Part shown: positions 46,105 to 58,355 of the stretch, piece by piece | How positions within the stretch are numbered: position 1 is the first letter of the stretch | Layout of the letters: every line of letters starts with the position of its first letter | NCBI GenBank assembly: GCA_951230915.1 | Contig: OX579637.1 | Location: 35,030,001 to 35,094,000 of the forward strand | DNA length: 64,000 nt | Direction of reading: 5' to 3' | Origin: Antitrichia curtipendula | Taxonomy: Eukaryota; Streptophyta; Bryopsida; Hypnales; Leucodontaceae | Translations under genes and position numbers: made by a program | The notes under the pieces: model-generated | The model's database searches: none | What the model saw: the letters and a program-made list of their open reading frames with translations, nothing else | Told to the model about the DNA's origin: nothing

Positions 46105-47939
46105 CGGAAAGTAGTACGCTGTGATCCGCAAAACCTTTGGTGGTTGCCCGGATGGTAAGTCCGTCCATACCGACAGACCCCACCGCTCGACAAGAGTTAG
46201 AGCAAGACTTGAAGAGATTAAGGTGTGCCGGATTGATCGAGCGAACATGGAACTTGAGAGGGGAGGAACTGATCCAAGAGCTGATCAACGGGACTTCGAA
46301 CTAGTACGAACTGACGGTGCAAGGGCAGCCCAAGGGGTGGACGGAGGACGTATAGGCGGAAGTCTACTCGTTCCGGAAGTTCGGAGACGGGTTTGCTTCT
46401 CGGGCGGATAAGGATGCCACCGAGAAGTTCCGGAATCCTCCTCACGCGAAGGAAGGGTACGCGATCAGTGACTGTGTGGATGAGCGCCATCAGCGTGTGT
46501 TGAATATTCTCATCCCCTTACTGTATCCAAAAAAACCTACTCGAGTCACAGTTACAATGGCCAACACCATTTTCGGAGCGATGGAAGAAAGAGTAGTGTA
46601 CTGGGGATGTATCATAGCGCAGGTGGTATCAAAGCTCGCGGATTACATGTCCAAAAGCCGGTACAACCTGATAAGCCCCTATTTCTTCCACATCTACCAC
46701 CACGAGGACGTATTAACGTCGGATGAGATGTTGGTGTACAACACCGGATTGGAGTTGGTCAAATATGACCTTACGGATGAGCTGGAGAAGGACCGGCCGA
46801 TGCCTGAGGAGAAAGAGGATCTGGAAGAGAGAGCCTTAGAGCGGAAGAAGCCTAGGCGGAAGTCAACGGATCCAGATTCAAGGGGGAAGCAACCTGAGAC
46901 GGAACCGCGGGATCCAAGCCCAGTTCTGGAAGAAGAGAAGCCGCCTCTTAGAATATTCTTCGACATCGAATTCGATTGGATGCATCAGGCCCGAAACCTG
47001 CACCACAAGGCCATCCAGTTCATGGAGGAAAAGGCGACAAAGCTGAACGTGCCACCCGGAGAAATCATCGAGGAGATTAGGCGGAGGCCGAATCCGGAAG
47101 TCATCCGTCAAAAAGACGAGCAGATCCAAGCTTTGGAGAAAAGCCAGGAGGAGGCGGAAAGCCGGAGGAATTGGGCACAAGGGGAATTTGAGGTGGCACA
47201 AAGGAACGAGAGGGACGCCATGCAACTGGTTCGGAATCTCTAGGCCCTGATCAACCAACCGGCGGATGTTGTGAACAAGGCACGACTCTATGACGCCCAA
47301 TTGGTAGCAGAGGGACACGTGGCCGGATCCAAAGTCGTCATGATCCTTATGGATTTCAAGGCTCGGATGCATAAGGTACTCTAAGAGATGCAGACCCTGG
47401 TAGCGCGTGTCGATCCGGATAGGGCGATGGACTTCTTGACCTTTCCGAAAGCGGATCTCACCACCAATACGTATCTCCAGACTCCGCCAAAGCCAGTCGT
47501 GGAGATTCCGGTCTTGTCTCAACCAGGAGGATTGCAGTCTCTCTTGAAGCCACATGTGCAGCGCGAGTGGTTGACTTAGAGGACTTACTCTCCGGTCCAG
47601 AATCAGGGAGATGGACAGAGCGTTCCGGAGCAAGGCGGAACTTCCACGCCGGCTCAATCTTAGACACCGGAGGAAGAGAAGCAGATTAGGGGTAATCTGC
47701 TCAACCGGATCGGAGCTGTGGAGAATCCAGCCAAGACACATCTGGACGACTTCGTCCACATGCAGGAGGAAACTCCAGCCAAGCCACTATTGCTGAAGCC
47801 TGCCGACAAGCCAATCGACTTGGACTTGCCAATCCGGGAGATGGAGATTCTCAAATCCAAGAAGGAGGACTTTGAGACGGAATCCGCCACGGAGATGGAT
47901 GAGGAGGAAGATTCGCCACCGAAGAAGCGGAAGATTTAG
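46105..47939 (+). pseudogene. Putative plant transposon protein (PF20167-like), unit C copy
   Basis: The initiator ATG of unit B is GTG here (GTGGCGGAAAGTAG at 46,105), so the start is lost. Several in-frame stops follow (one within 25 bp, others near 46.3 kb). From 46,476 a 255-codon stretch is open: ERHQRVLNILIPLLYPKKPTR, ANTIFGAM, PYFFHIYHHED, then the acidic/basic region and a coiled coil (EQIQALEKSQEEAES). Stops at 47.24, 47.38 and 47.58 kb divide the tail, which ends SPPKKRKI near 47.94 kb; related sequence continues to about 48.05 kb. It aligns with B throughout at clearly lower decay than E. Confidence 0.6.
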
Positions 47940-48789
47940 ACTCGAGCGGCCGGAAAGCTCACACCGTTGCCGAAGACCAGGGCGAGGACATCACTGGCGC
48001 AGTCAGGGAGCAGCTCGAAGAAGCCGAAGAAAGTAGGATTTAGAAGTTAATTTTAGACTTTAGGTTTTTTTGGAACAGATTTTCCGTATGTGGGCCCATT
48101 TTAGGAATTGTAGGGATAACTTTCATTAGCATTCCGGATATCTCGGATGCTTCTGTGGTTGGTTAGCTTGATTTTCGGTTGTCTTTTTCCCTTTTTGTTT
48201 TGGTTTTTAATGGTGAGCAGGTCTGTTGCTCATTCATTCCATCCTTATGCAATTTCAATTTTCAGTTCACCTTCTTTACTTTGATTTGAGCCACTAAGTG
48301 GACTTTCCATGTTCTAAGTTTTCTTGGAGGACTTGGGCGGTGTGTTTGGGTGTTTTGAGAGTTGTGAGGAACCGAGAAGGAGGAATCCGAATTCATGATT
48401 GTTTGGAGTGAGACAGTAAAGGAGGATCTGTGACGGAGTTAGGTCGGAGCTAGGTCGGATCTGTAGGACTTGTGCATTTAGAATCTTTAAACTACTGGAA
48501 CGGTAATCCGATTGGAGTGGTGAGGGTGAGGTTTCGGAACTAGAAGTGGTTCCGTGCGGATTTAAGCAGCCGCCAAGGGGAAAAAAAAACCCTGCTTACC
48601 GGAAGATCTGCCAACTGCAATGTCAACTACTTTCTTATAGATTTTCTCATTTGTTGAATCCGGATAGGTATGCATCTGTCGTTGTAGTGGAGAGAAGAGA
48701 CCGGATTCTGTGTAACCTGCTTCCCAGATACGCCATCCGGAAAGCCGTGAGGAGACAAAAACCTACTTCGTAGCAACATTTAGATCTGT

Positions 48790-50270
48790 ACTAGAAGGTC
48801 TGCATACTTTTCTAGAGCACCTTCGTCACGGTCATGTACGAGTTAGACGTCCATTAGAACGACCTTAGGAACGTTCAGTAGACGTTTGCTTTAGCATGTT
48901 CACCGTGTCACCTGCTGTTTCCCTGGATGTTACAGAGTGTGTTTTGTTTGGCATGAAGTTCTCTACATAGTTGGCTTCTATCGTTTTCCATATCAGTAAC
49001 CACATGCAGCACCCAATGACAAAGGGTGCCTTAGGATGTTTAGTCACCGCATTCAAGTCTTGCGTTAACAGAATTGCAGTGGAGTGCCTGCAACATTTGT
49101 TGGATTGCCACAATTTGGACGCAATGCATTGTGAGAAAAACTTATGTGAAAACATAATGAAGACCCTTATGGGCATGAAAGACAATCCTGGGAGTCGGTT
49201 GGACGCAGAGGACTTAGGCATCCGTGAAGAGATTTAGTTGCAACCTCCACGAAGACAGCAAGATGCATTCTACATGCCCCACGCCCCATATGTGTTGAAT
49301 CCAAATGAAAGGAGAGAGTTTGTTTCGATTATTACAAATATTTAAACACCTTCAAAGTACGTGGGCAGCATTCACAAGCGACTCCAAGATAGAAAACTAC
49401 ATTACATGAAAATACATGATTACTATGTTCTCATGCACCAAATACAGGGTAGAGTGCTCTGAGAAAGTCAATGCAAGCTCCATGAAATTAGTTTAAGATT
49501 TGGACATGTTTCATTGAGTGTCACTTTCAGTGTCAAAAGTAACCAGCAATTTGTCAGCAACATGTTCTATGAAACGGTTTTAACGTCAACATTGATAAGC
49601 GAGCATATCTTTGCAGAGGCCAGAAAGGACATATAGAAGTTACAATTTAGTCACTATAAACGTATTGAAATAGGCTTTACAGTCCATAGTTGTCCTTCTA
49701 TGAAAAGCACTCTGAGCATTATTAGAAGAAACTGATCATGTAACTACTGGTGAACATGTTGCGCAGATAATTCCTATTGCGGTTCGCAATGTCCTGGATG
49801 AGAATGTGCACACGGCTTTAATAAAAATGAGCAGAGTTTTTCAAAAGCTCTGCTCAAAGGAGGTACGCCAATCAGAGGTGGAAGACATGATGCACGACAT
49901 AGTCATGGCTATATATGTGCTAGAGAAGGAGTTTCCACCAACGTTTTTGAACATCATGAGACATCTACCAATTCACTTGGAGGAGCAATTGTTTAAGTGC
50001 GGACCAGTGCATTGCAGATGGATGTATCCTATTGAGTGATACATGAAAACCTTGAAGGACTACGTTCGTACTTTTGCGCACCTAGAAGGTAGTATAGCAA
50101 AGGGCTATCAAATGGACAACACATTGGGGTTCTGTACAAAGTACATGCGTCAATACAGAGGCACAAACGAACGGATTTGAGACCTAGACAAAGATGCAAC
50201 TATGAATGATGAGATACTCCGTTCAAATTCTCAACGAAAGCGCAAGATGTCTAATGAGTTTTGAATGTTT
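48790..50270 (+). pseudogene. TNP2 transposase, central part (DUF4218-like region)
   Basis: After the A/B/C nest the TNP2 reading resumes with HNLDAMHCEKNLCENIMKTL and EDLGIREE (49.1-49.24 kb), matching the TNP2 'HNLDvMHiEKNv.d' block. Next come KLHYMKIHDYYVLMHQI near 49.42 kb, a probable intron (about 49,449-49,768, GTAGAG...GCGCAG), and IPIAVRNVL. The DUF4218 block follows: FQKLCSKEV, VLEKEFPPTFLNIMRHLPIHL, GPVHCRWMYPIE, then a stop and YMKTLKDYVRTFAHLEGSIAKGY. TNP2 sequence normally lying between the N-terminal part and the HNLD block is reduced or missing, so a deletion accompanied the nested insertions. Several stops are present. Confidence 0.75.
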
Positions 50271-50829
50271 GCACACACTTTTGTCCTTGACAACGCAGCG
50301 TGTCTCCAAGAGTGGCGTCAGTGAGAACCAACATGCTTTTTCCACCTAACTTCGTGATTTTGGAAGATCTGTGCTATGGTTGTGTAATAGACCAACGTCG
50401 TTGTTTGGAGTGACTTAGTTGTTGTTTGAAGCAACGTAGCATCCTATACATGGAGATGTCAACGTCTATGCGGTGCGTTTGTCGTAGTGGCCACAATTGT
50501 AGATGAAAACGTGATGTACATATAGACGTCAGGAAGTATAGGTGCATTCTTCATTTTGTTTTTCAATACATGGTGTACAATATGTCATGTCTTACTGTGG
50601 ATGCATTTCATGTTTTCCAAGGAGTATGTTCTAGCATGAAGGCAGCGATGGCAAAAGAGGGAGTGTTATCAAAGACAATATTGTAGACGCAATCCAGTAG
50701 CAGTTGTTTGTTACCCTGCAATGCTTATGGATTTGCCTCCATTCTACGAATGGCTAAGTGACCGTGTGAGGAGTATACAGAATGCAAGACTGCATATAGA
50801 GGCCGACGTCTTGCAATATGCACAACCTC

Positions 50830-51430
50830 CCAAACATTATGCTACGGCACACTGACAAATGTACACTTTTGGCATCCACTTCCGTGTACGTAGTGCAGAG
50901 GAAGGGCTAGTGATATGCGATTCCTGTGTGGTGGCCTCATTCACTCAACAACTCCGTTGGGGTCTTCATAATGGACGCCCCATTGATTGAACCAATGACT
51001 ACGACGGTTACATTGAGGAGATTTTGGAGTTAGATTATAGGAATCACTATACCACCGTACTTGTCTATGACTGGGTTCAAGCAACACGTGATCCACGTTT
51101 TCCTAATGTGCAACGGGATTGATATGGCTTCATGGTGGCAAACTTCAACCGCTTGGATGGAAAAGTGCATGCTAATTCTTTTGCTTTTCCATTACATTGC
51201 CAATAGGTATTTTTTTCAAACGATCTACATAGACAGGGTTGGAAGGTAGTCTGGCGAACTGATGTTAGGGGTAGGCGTGGACAATTACAAATGCAGTAAG
51301 GCATTCCAAACATCATTGATGTTGGAAATGATGCGGACTTTTTTGGTTTGCAACCTCAAATGGTAGATAATGAATCCGTTCGACCCGCTGCTGTATTATG
51401 GGGCCTGTTCATTCCAGCTGCCACTGACTC
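50830..51430 (+). pseudogene. TNP2 transposase, C-terminal part (DUF4216-like region)
   Basis: One plus-strand frame gives FGIHFRVRSAEEGLVICDS, then DYDGYIEEILELDYRNHY, TTVLVYDWVQATRDPRF, a stop, YGFMVANFNRLDGKVH, a stop, VFFSNDLHRQGWKVVW and a Pro/Ala-rich end. The order 'dYyG.ieeIiELdY...vvLF.cdWvd...YGF..vNfnrl...vFyv.D....W.VV' is that of the DUF4216 region at the C-terminus of plant TNP2. At least three stops mark decay. Between 50.28 and 50.83 kb the frame is unreadable and may contain an intron. Confidence 0.7.
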
Positions 51431-51439
51431 TCTAAGGCC

Positions 51440-51750
51440 AGAAGAGGCTAAAGCATCATAGAAGGTTTAGCCCGGCCTTCAAAGAACAAGAGTCGTCATG
51501 TACACAGTGAACCGAGTGCTGCTAGCAAACATCTACTTCTTGCCGTCACGCGCGATGCAGTGAGAAATAACAATTACCTGTTATTGCACGTCCAATGTAA
51601 TGTCTAGACAAACATACAAGTCCAAGCGCAATTTGACGTACTAGCACTGTTGGCTGACAATAGAGGAACCATGTCAAGGGGGCTAGCTTCAATGTGTTTT
51701 TCAATAGCATTTGCAGTTGTGTACAACGCAAATTGCCCTACATGTCATGT
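51440..51750. other. Tail of TNP2 region
   Basis: A plus-strand frame remains partly open after the DUF4216-like block but has no recognisable motif. It is probably the end of the TNP2 gene or its untranslated region. Confidence 0.35.
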
Positions 51751-52999
51751 CTTTGAAAAGGCCAAAGAATCTCATTTCATTCATAGTGTTTGAAGGCAGA
51801 AAAAGTTGACTTTGGAATTCTTCAATTCCTTTTCTTTTTGTACAAAGTCTTTCTCCTATCATCTTTAAAAAGCCATTATTTTGGCTTCCTAAGATCTCTT
51901 CAAATAAGTATTGATGATTAAAATTCATTGCCTCCATATGTGTAGGTGTTTCAAGCAAGCACTTTATCATTTCTTTGAATGTGAAGATGTGAAAAGGCCA
52001 TTGCATATGTATCTATAATGGGTTTTTTTTTTTTAAATCCCACATATGCTTGCACTTTCATTGCACAAAAAAAGAATTGTGGTAGGTTTTTTTTTTTTTC
52101 TATTTCAAGACATCCGCACTACATGCATACATAAAGGAGGGGAAACAATACTAGAATAATTTTTGTCGCCAAACAATAATATCGTTTTAGAAAAAATGAA
52201 ATTAAAACAATTTAAATAATTTAAAAAAAAATTGGGAAGAAAAAAAATAAATATTGATATATATTTTTTTGGATTGAAACATACATCTCTTTGGAGAACT
52301 GTACAATGTTCTACAAAAACCTAGATATTTTTGTATGAAAATCTATTTTGTGGGTATAAATTTTTTTTCCATTCCAAGAAAAAGTTGTGCTTGGAGGAAC
52401 AAATTTTTTAATGCACTACATGTTTGTGTCTGCAGTTCGATCGTTTTTTCAAGAAGTGCTCACATTTTGAAGCAAAGAGACACTTTTTTAAGAGAAAAAT
52501 GTTTGTTTCTCTTCCATAGCAAAATATGTGTACAACCTATTCTGTTCAACAAATATAAAAAAAGGGTCTTTTAAATTAATACTTCTGAGGATCAAAATAA
52601 ATTTGTTTTACACTGAATATTGCATTCATTAAACATTGGTTATTTTAAAAAATACATGAATATTTTTTTGCAACACAAAATTGTTCTTCCAAAGGAACTG
52701 TATTTCATGCAAATTGAATATTTCTAATTTTCTAATTATAAAATTAGCTTGCACAAGATACATGTGAATGTAATATTCATTTCCAGAAAGAAAACTATTT
52801 TTCCAACATAATACATTATTCTTTAAAAGAAACATGTACTTCGCTTCCAAGGAATGCAGTTCTTTTAAAAAAAATTAAGTTACGACTAGAAATAGAAAAT
52901 TCTAGAAATAGTATAGTGTTCTACGACTATACCTATTTTTATGGCCCTCCTTCTAAAGAATTTTTTTTCCCAATTCTTTATCTTTTCTTTTAACATTTT
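51751..52999. other. Very AT-rich block near the CACTA right end
   Basis: About 1.25 kb has long A and T runs (up to eleven T) and a sharp drop in GC compared with both sides. A 101-codon minus-strand frame (51,701-52,006) has ordinary amino-acid composition, but no family was recognised. It may be another insertion into the CACTA element; no terminal repeats or duplication were found. Confidence 0.4.
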
Positions 53000-53400
53000 C
53001 AGTGGAATTAAGTAACGCTGCTGCCACAACTTCATCCACCAAAGTAGTAGCTGCAATCATCCAAAAATGTCCATTCCACAGTTTTTTCCTATTGGGCAGC
53101 GTCTCTCTCGCGGACCATTTGTCAAATCTCGAAAATCAGTAGCAGCGTGAACCAGGATAGTGGATGACATGGCGCACGCATGTTCTTTAAGTTGTTTTAT
53201 GAAAACAGGTTGACGTCTGACACTTTGACATCGTTGAAAACACGAGCGTTACGTGGGACATTACGACATTCTTCTACTCTTGTGGACTTGTCCTGCGAAA
53301 CATTATGAACCATTCGGACTGTCGCAGCCGCTCACTGTGCAACATAGTGACATCTCCGAAAACATGACCCGTTGTAGTGCAACGACTGCAAAAGCGCAAG
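53000..53400. promoter_or_regulatory. CACTA right subterminal region
   Basis: GC content rises again and words shared with the left end reappear (GACGTCTGACAC, ACATGACCCG, GTTGTAGTGCAACGACTGC), running up to the terminal repeat. No gene is seen. Confidence 0.45.
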
Positions 53401-53412
53401 TTTCTTATAGTG
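53401..53412 (-). repeat. CACTA right terminal inverted repeat
   Basis: TTTCTTATAGTG, the exact complement of the left end at 11,661-11,672. Confidence 0.8.
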
Positions 53413-53639
53413 ACAATAGGTAAGATTTTGTATAATAGGAACGCAAAAAAAATATATTTGACAAATAAATAAGGCAAAATTTACCATGATGAAAAAGCAA
53501 ATCTAGACGAATTTGTATTGCATAAATATTTATATATTAATTTAAAGCAATTCATGGTATACCATGCAACGTAGCTAGTATGCGAGCATGGAGCATGGAA
53601 TGTGAAGCATGATTTAGCATAGGGTTTTGAAAAATGGAC

Positions 53640-54110
53640 AGGATTTAAAAATGAATGGAATGGAGGTCATGAAATTTTTCATATAATGGAATGAAAAATG
53701 GATGAGAAATTTGAAAAAATTGGATAAAATTAGATGAATGTGGATGAAAAATTTAGAGTATCTCGAGATGAATATTTTGAATGACTGCGGTTGAAAAATT
53801 TGGATGAATGTGGATGAAAAATGGATGACTACGGCTGAAAATGATGGATGATTATAGATGAAAAAAATGGATGAATGTGTAAAAAAATGATGGACGACTA
53901 TGGATTGCAAAAAAATTTGATTGTGTGTGGCAAATGTACGTGGATGTGGAGGACGAATTGGAAGACTTTGGTTGAAAAGCTTGGATAACATGTGATGACA
54001 CATTTTATAAAGGATGCTAGAATGAATGGAAGAATGTGGATGGAAATGGGATGAAATTAAAGATGAACGTGGATGAAAAAATGGATGACGCTGTCATAAC
54101 ATGACGGAGT
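53640..54110 (+). repeat. TGGATGAAAAT minisatellite, copy 2
   Basis: Irregular units of TGGATGAAAA(A/T) and GAATG(T/A)GGATG, the counterpart of the arrays at 21.3-21.6 and 35.8-36.2 kb. Confidence 0.7.
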
Positions 54111-57100
54111 CATCATAGATGGAAAAGTAGGTGACAAAGGGTCAAACAAATAGATGCAAGCAGGTTTAGGTTTAGGGTTTAGGTAACAAGATGGTAAATG
54201 AGGTGGCAATGGTGCAACAAATTGAATGACAGAAGTAAAACAAATGGATAAATGCGGATTAATAACTTTGATGACACTTGATGCAACATTCATTGGCACT
54301 GCATGAAAAGATTGCACTGAATTTGTTGACAAAATACATGGGAGTGCAAGAAACCTATGTAAAATATGGGGGGGAAACAATTAGACAAAATAGTGATAAA
54401 TTTGAAGAGAATTCATGCATAAATTGATGCAGTATTGTGAAAGATATGTTCAGGGTGAGGTTTTAGAAGAAGCTTAGCAATACTAAGAACATAATATGTT
54501 AAACTACATTATTAGTTACATTGCACAAATGGGAACTTCAATCTTATGGTGCCTATGACCATGGTAATAGGCCCTCCAATAACCGTGGTGGACGGAAGGG
54601 TGGATTTAGGCATCTTTATAACAATAGACCTCATCTCTATTTATTACTATTGTGATTTTAAAGTCATTCACGGCCATGCCAATTTGTGAGGCCAATTATC
54701 TACAAATTCATTCTTGTTTTGTACAGGAACACTTGTTCCGCAAACATTGAGTTAAGGGTTTAAGTAAGGAATAAGACCCAACTAAATGACAGTAGAGATA
54801 TGACTGATGACAATTGACTACCTACTTTGAGTCGTAATGTAGTCATTCATGACAATATAAGCACATTTGCAATGAAAAACAATGACAAATAATATATGCA
54901 AGTAGTGGCCCTCTTAATCTCACTTTTCAATTTTATAAAGAAGCAGAGTACACACAAAGACTTCTGCTGTCTTACTGCACAAAAACTAACTGGAACGAAC
55001 ATAGCTAAGAGTTTCCCGGGGAAGAACTGCCTTTACTTCATTAAGCTAAAGCTTGCGGCATGAATGAAGCCATCTGATTTGCACTGTAAGTTGCAGACGA
55101 CCGTAAAAATGAAATACAAATGTTTACAGTTAGCCCAAGTCCCCCGCTTTCCTAAACACTTCAGTTTCATCTCCTTGAAATAAGGACAAGTACAGTCTGG
55201 AAATGATGAAATTGTTAGTATGTATTGTTTTGTACGAGGCTCTACACCAAAAATTACTGAAACAATGCACCCAAATCTAGGATGATGGACCATGGTTACA
55301 TTTTCAATGCGTGCTTGAAGAGTCAATGATGAAGCACAGTTGTTTTGATGCTTCGTTGTTGAGGCCTTTGGATTCTGTCTAATGAGCTTATCCGCTCGAG
55401 TTTTGGGATACTCATTTGGACTAGACGAAATTGGGTAATCACGCACCAATCCTGTTGTAGCATCTCCACCAAAGAATTGTCATGGTGAAATGACCTGTCG
55501 TTGTGGAAGTTGAAATCCCACCGCTTCGAGTGCTAAAATCTCAGCTGAGGAAAGTTTAGTTCCAATTTCAACAGATCAAATATTTGGAACAGGTGGTACA
55601 GCTAACACCCACTTCCGTTGATATCCCTTCACACACTATTCGATGTCGTCGCTACAAAAAAAGAAATCCGTCCAATCATTACAATTTTTCCTGTAATTGA
55701 CCATCATACATGTATAAGTTGCCGCTGCTATAGGTTTGTTGTTTTGAACTATTCGAGCAGTGCACTTCTTCTTTATAATTGCTTCATCAGCGAAACACGC
55801 CTTCACAGATGCCTTTGGTAGTCTAGCAATATGCCACTAAGTTTTGTCAACCATTGTCTCCTGGAAACATGATACGTGAGTGGATGATGCAGTACTTACA
55901 CGTTCCAAATTCACATCATTTTCAAGAAGTCCTTCAATATCTACATCCATTCCTGACGTGTCATTTTCAATGATCGGATTCAATTGGTCTGCACTTGTTG
56001 ATGCTCTTGATGATCTCGTTTGGATTCTGGGACAAGAAATGATGCCTTTATCCGGCCTGTGAGAATCTTGGTTGCATTCCAGAGGCATGTCTGCCTTGTG
56101 CTTATGAGATCCAAAGACTTCTTCACCCTCTAGTTGCGGCTCTCTATTCACAAATTCTTCAACTCCTGGAATGCTTGAAATAGCTTCAGTTAGCGCCTTC
56201 GGATTCCCGCTTCTTTGTACCAATCGTTGGGCAGCTCGGAGCATTAGTTCTTCCTTCCCCGAACCGGTGCCGGCTTCATTACCCTTCAAATATTGATAAT
56301 ACCTCATCATCTGCATGAATGCTCTAACAAAATCATCTCTCGTTGCTATGTACAGATCATTACCACGATTGCTAGATTGTTGAAGCCACTTATTGTGGAC
56401 TGTCTCAGTAAGGTTGTAAGACGGCATCTCCGCAAGTTCATTCTCCATAAGGTCCTGAATCCATAAGATCTAATATGCATGACTACCATTAAAATACTTG
56501 ATATTTATAACCGGAACAAGAGTCATTACAAAAGCAGTTACTCTCTAAGTGGCCAAGAAATGATCCTTGTTTTATAAAAGACATAAATGGGATAAGTGAA
56601 TTTACAAGTTGCAAATAGCCTCCCCATTGGCGATAGCGGAAATGCCAGAATGACAAGCACAAGTCCAATCGACGTCTTCCTTCTTCGCAAGTGGCACTTG
56701 ATGACAACCACCAAGCTTTGATGGCAAGGTACCTCATTTCAGACTCATCTGGGGAAGTGGCATTTTTGTATTGCTTGCACAACATGCGATGCTGATCTTG
56801 CAAGTCACCGCAGATGTCAACCTTTGTATGCTTTTCCATGGACTGCGTCCAATGAAACAGGCATGTTCTTTCATAATTTTTCATTGCCATGATATTATCT
56901 CCTGAACCATAAATTGTCTTAACAGCATTCCAATTTGTTTGAGCATTGTCAGCCATAAATCCCTTAAACTGGGTGTCCTTCACACCATGTCTTGCGAGGA
57001 TAGCATTTAAATTCCTCCAAAATAGGATCTAGGCGGTTGAATCTTCAGATTGCATGTCGCAAATCGCGATAGTCATAGCACGGCAGTACATGGAATTACA

Positions 57101-58135
57101 AACATGGCATGCCATTGTGGTCCACCCTTTTGTCCTTTTCACATGATCGAACATCATCCATGAGTCCTGAAGGTCAACACCTTCTTGCATTCGTTTTACT
57201 AAATCCACTCCACTTCCTAGACCAACTTCTGACATTTTGAAGAGAAATACTTTATCTGCCTCTGTTCCTTGTCTTGGAAAATTGCTCTGTTGAATGAAAG
57301 CCTAAGTGCTTGAACCTCTCAACTTTGTAATGCTATCAGTGACACCCAATCTCTTGAGGCTTTTGAGTGATGTAACCTTGTTTCAAATACTTGGAGAGCT
57401 GAAGTACTTGCATTTGTCTAGGACAAGGACAAGGTCATCAAAGTTCAGCTATTTTGAATCCACTTTGTCATGGCTGAGGATCAATGTGCCAAGGAGTTTT
57501 TTTGTAGCCTCTAGGACAATAGATGAATTTGTTGCCATTGGCGTTTTCTCCATTTGTTCAATAATTAGGACTCTAGTTTTCTCCTGGATGTCCCGTAGTT
57601 CTCCATCCTTAACCGGATGTTTGTGAACTCCAAGGTGTACGAACACCCGAGTCATCCCAATGTTTCCCAGGACATAGTACGCCTTGACAGAACATTTTGC
57701 AATGCACGATGGAGGTTGTTTGCAGATTTTGCAAACAAGTGTTGACCCTGGCGGATGCAAATCTCCAACATTGTCGACAGATAGAGACAGTCCATCCCAT
57801 TCTAACTCATTCACAAATTCAATCCGATTAACACAAGAGAGAAACTCGCAACTTGCATTATTGCATCTAAGATGCCCAAGGCACACAGATGAGCAAAATG
57901 TTAAGCCCATACGATTATTGATATTAGTTGTCATTCTCTTCGACTAGACGTGCTTGTCGCACGCGTAGTTAGTGCGTAAGTATCTTTAACACAAAAATGT
58001 GGTAAGATGACGCGAGTTATCGTCCCAGGGAATTCTAGTATGTTGCTACAAGTTTTGGGTATCCGGTATCACTTCCCAAACACCCCAAGCAATCAATACA
58101 ATCTATTGCTATCTTCCAGAATTTAGTATTTTCCG

Positions 58136-58300
58136 GATTCTAATCTGGATTTGTCCTCTTCCAGATTTTGGTTCCAACTCTCCACTTGTTTCCGGATGCA
58201 AGCACTTTCCGGATTCCAATCTAGATTTGTCCTCTTCCAGATTTCAGTTCCAACTCTCCACTTGTTTCCGGATGCAAGCACTTTCCGGATTCCAATCTGG
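58136..58300 (+). repeat. 75-bp tandem duplication inside the short unit
   Basis: GGATTC(T/C)AATCT starts at 58,136, 58,211 and 58,287 (spacing 75 and 76). Two full copies and a partial third of a TTCCGGATGCAAGCAC-containing unit are present. Confidence 0.8.
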
Positions 58301-58355
58301 TTTCCGGATTTACTCAGTATCCAGATTCCACTGCTCAATTCAACGGTTTTATATA

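Larger units (their letters stand above)
45656..48789 (+). mobile_element. Unit C: TG...CA unit truncated at its 3' end
   Basis: It starts TGTCACAACACGGAAACC at 45,656, almost identical to the start of B read on the other strand. The two 5' ends face each other across 113 bp. Its ORF and 3' UTR follow the order of B up to AACATTTAGATCTGT at 48,789; beyond this the final ~300 bp of the family are absent and CACTA sequence resumes. The flank on the left is ACCGG; no matching right copy exists, as expected after a deletion. Confidence 0.65.
11661..53412 (+). mobile_element. Giant nested CACTA (En/Spm-type) DNA transposon
   Basis: The left end starts CACTATAAGAAAACAG at 11,661. The right end finishes TTTCTTATAGTG at 53,412, a perfect 12-bp inverted repeat. 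The flanking triplets are ATA and ACA, a 3-bp target site with one mismatch. Inside lie decayed versions of both genes expected of an autonomous CACTA element: TNP2 (Transposase_21, DUF4218- and DUF4216-like parts) on plus, and a Transposase_24/TNPA-like protein on minus. The length of 41.75 kb is inflated by later insertions (15.3-19.4, 21.2-36.4 and 40.4-48.8 kb); without them it is about 14 kb. Both genes carry stops, frameshifts and gaps, so the copy is inactive. Confidence 0.8.

Noticed and set aside
46694..47759. Long minus-strand open frames opposite the unit C ORF (up to 293 codons)
   Set aside because: They are antisense shadows caused by the biased CCGGA-rich composition; the plus-strand frame matches the family in units A, B, D and E.
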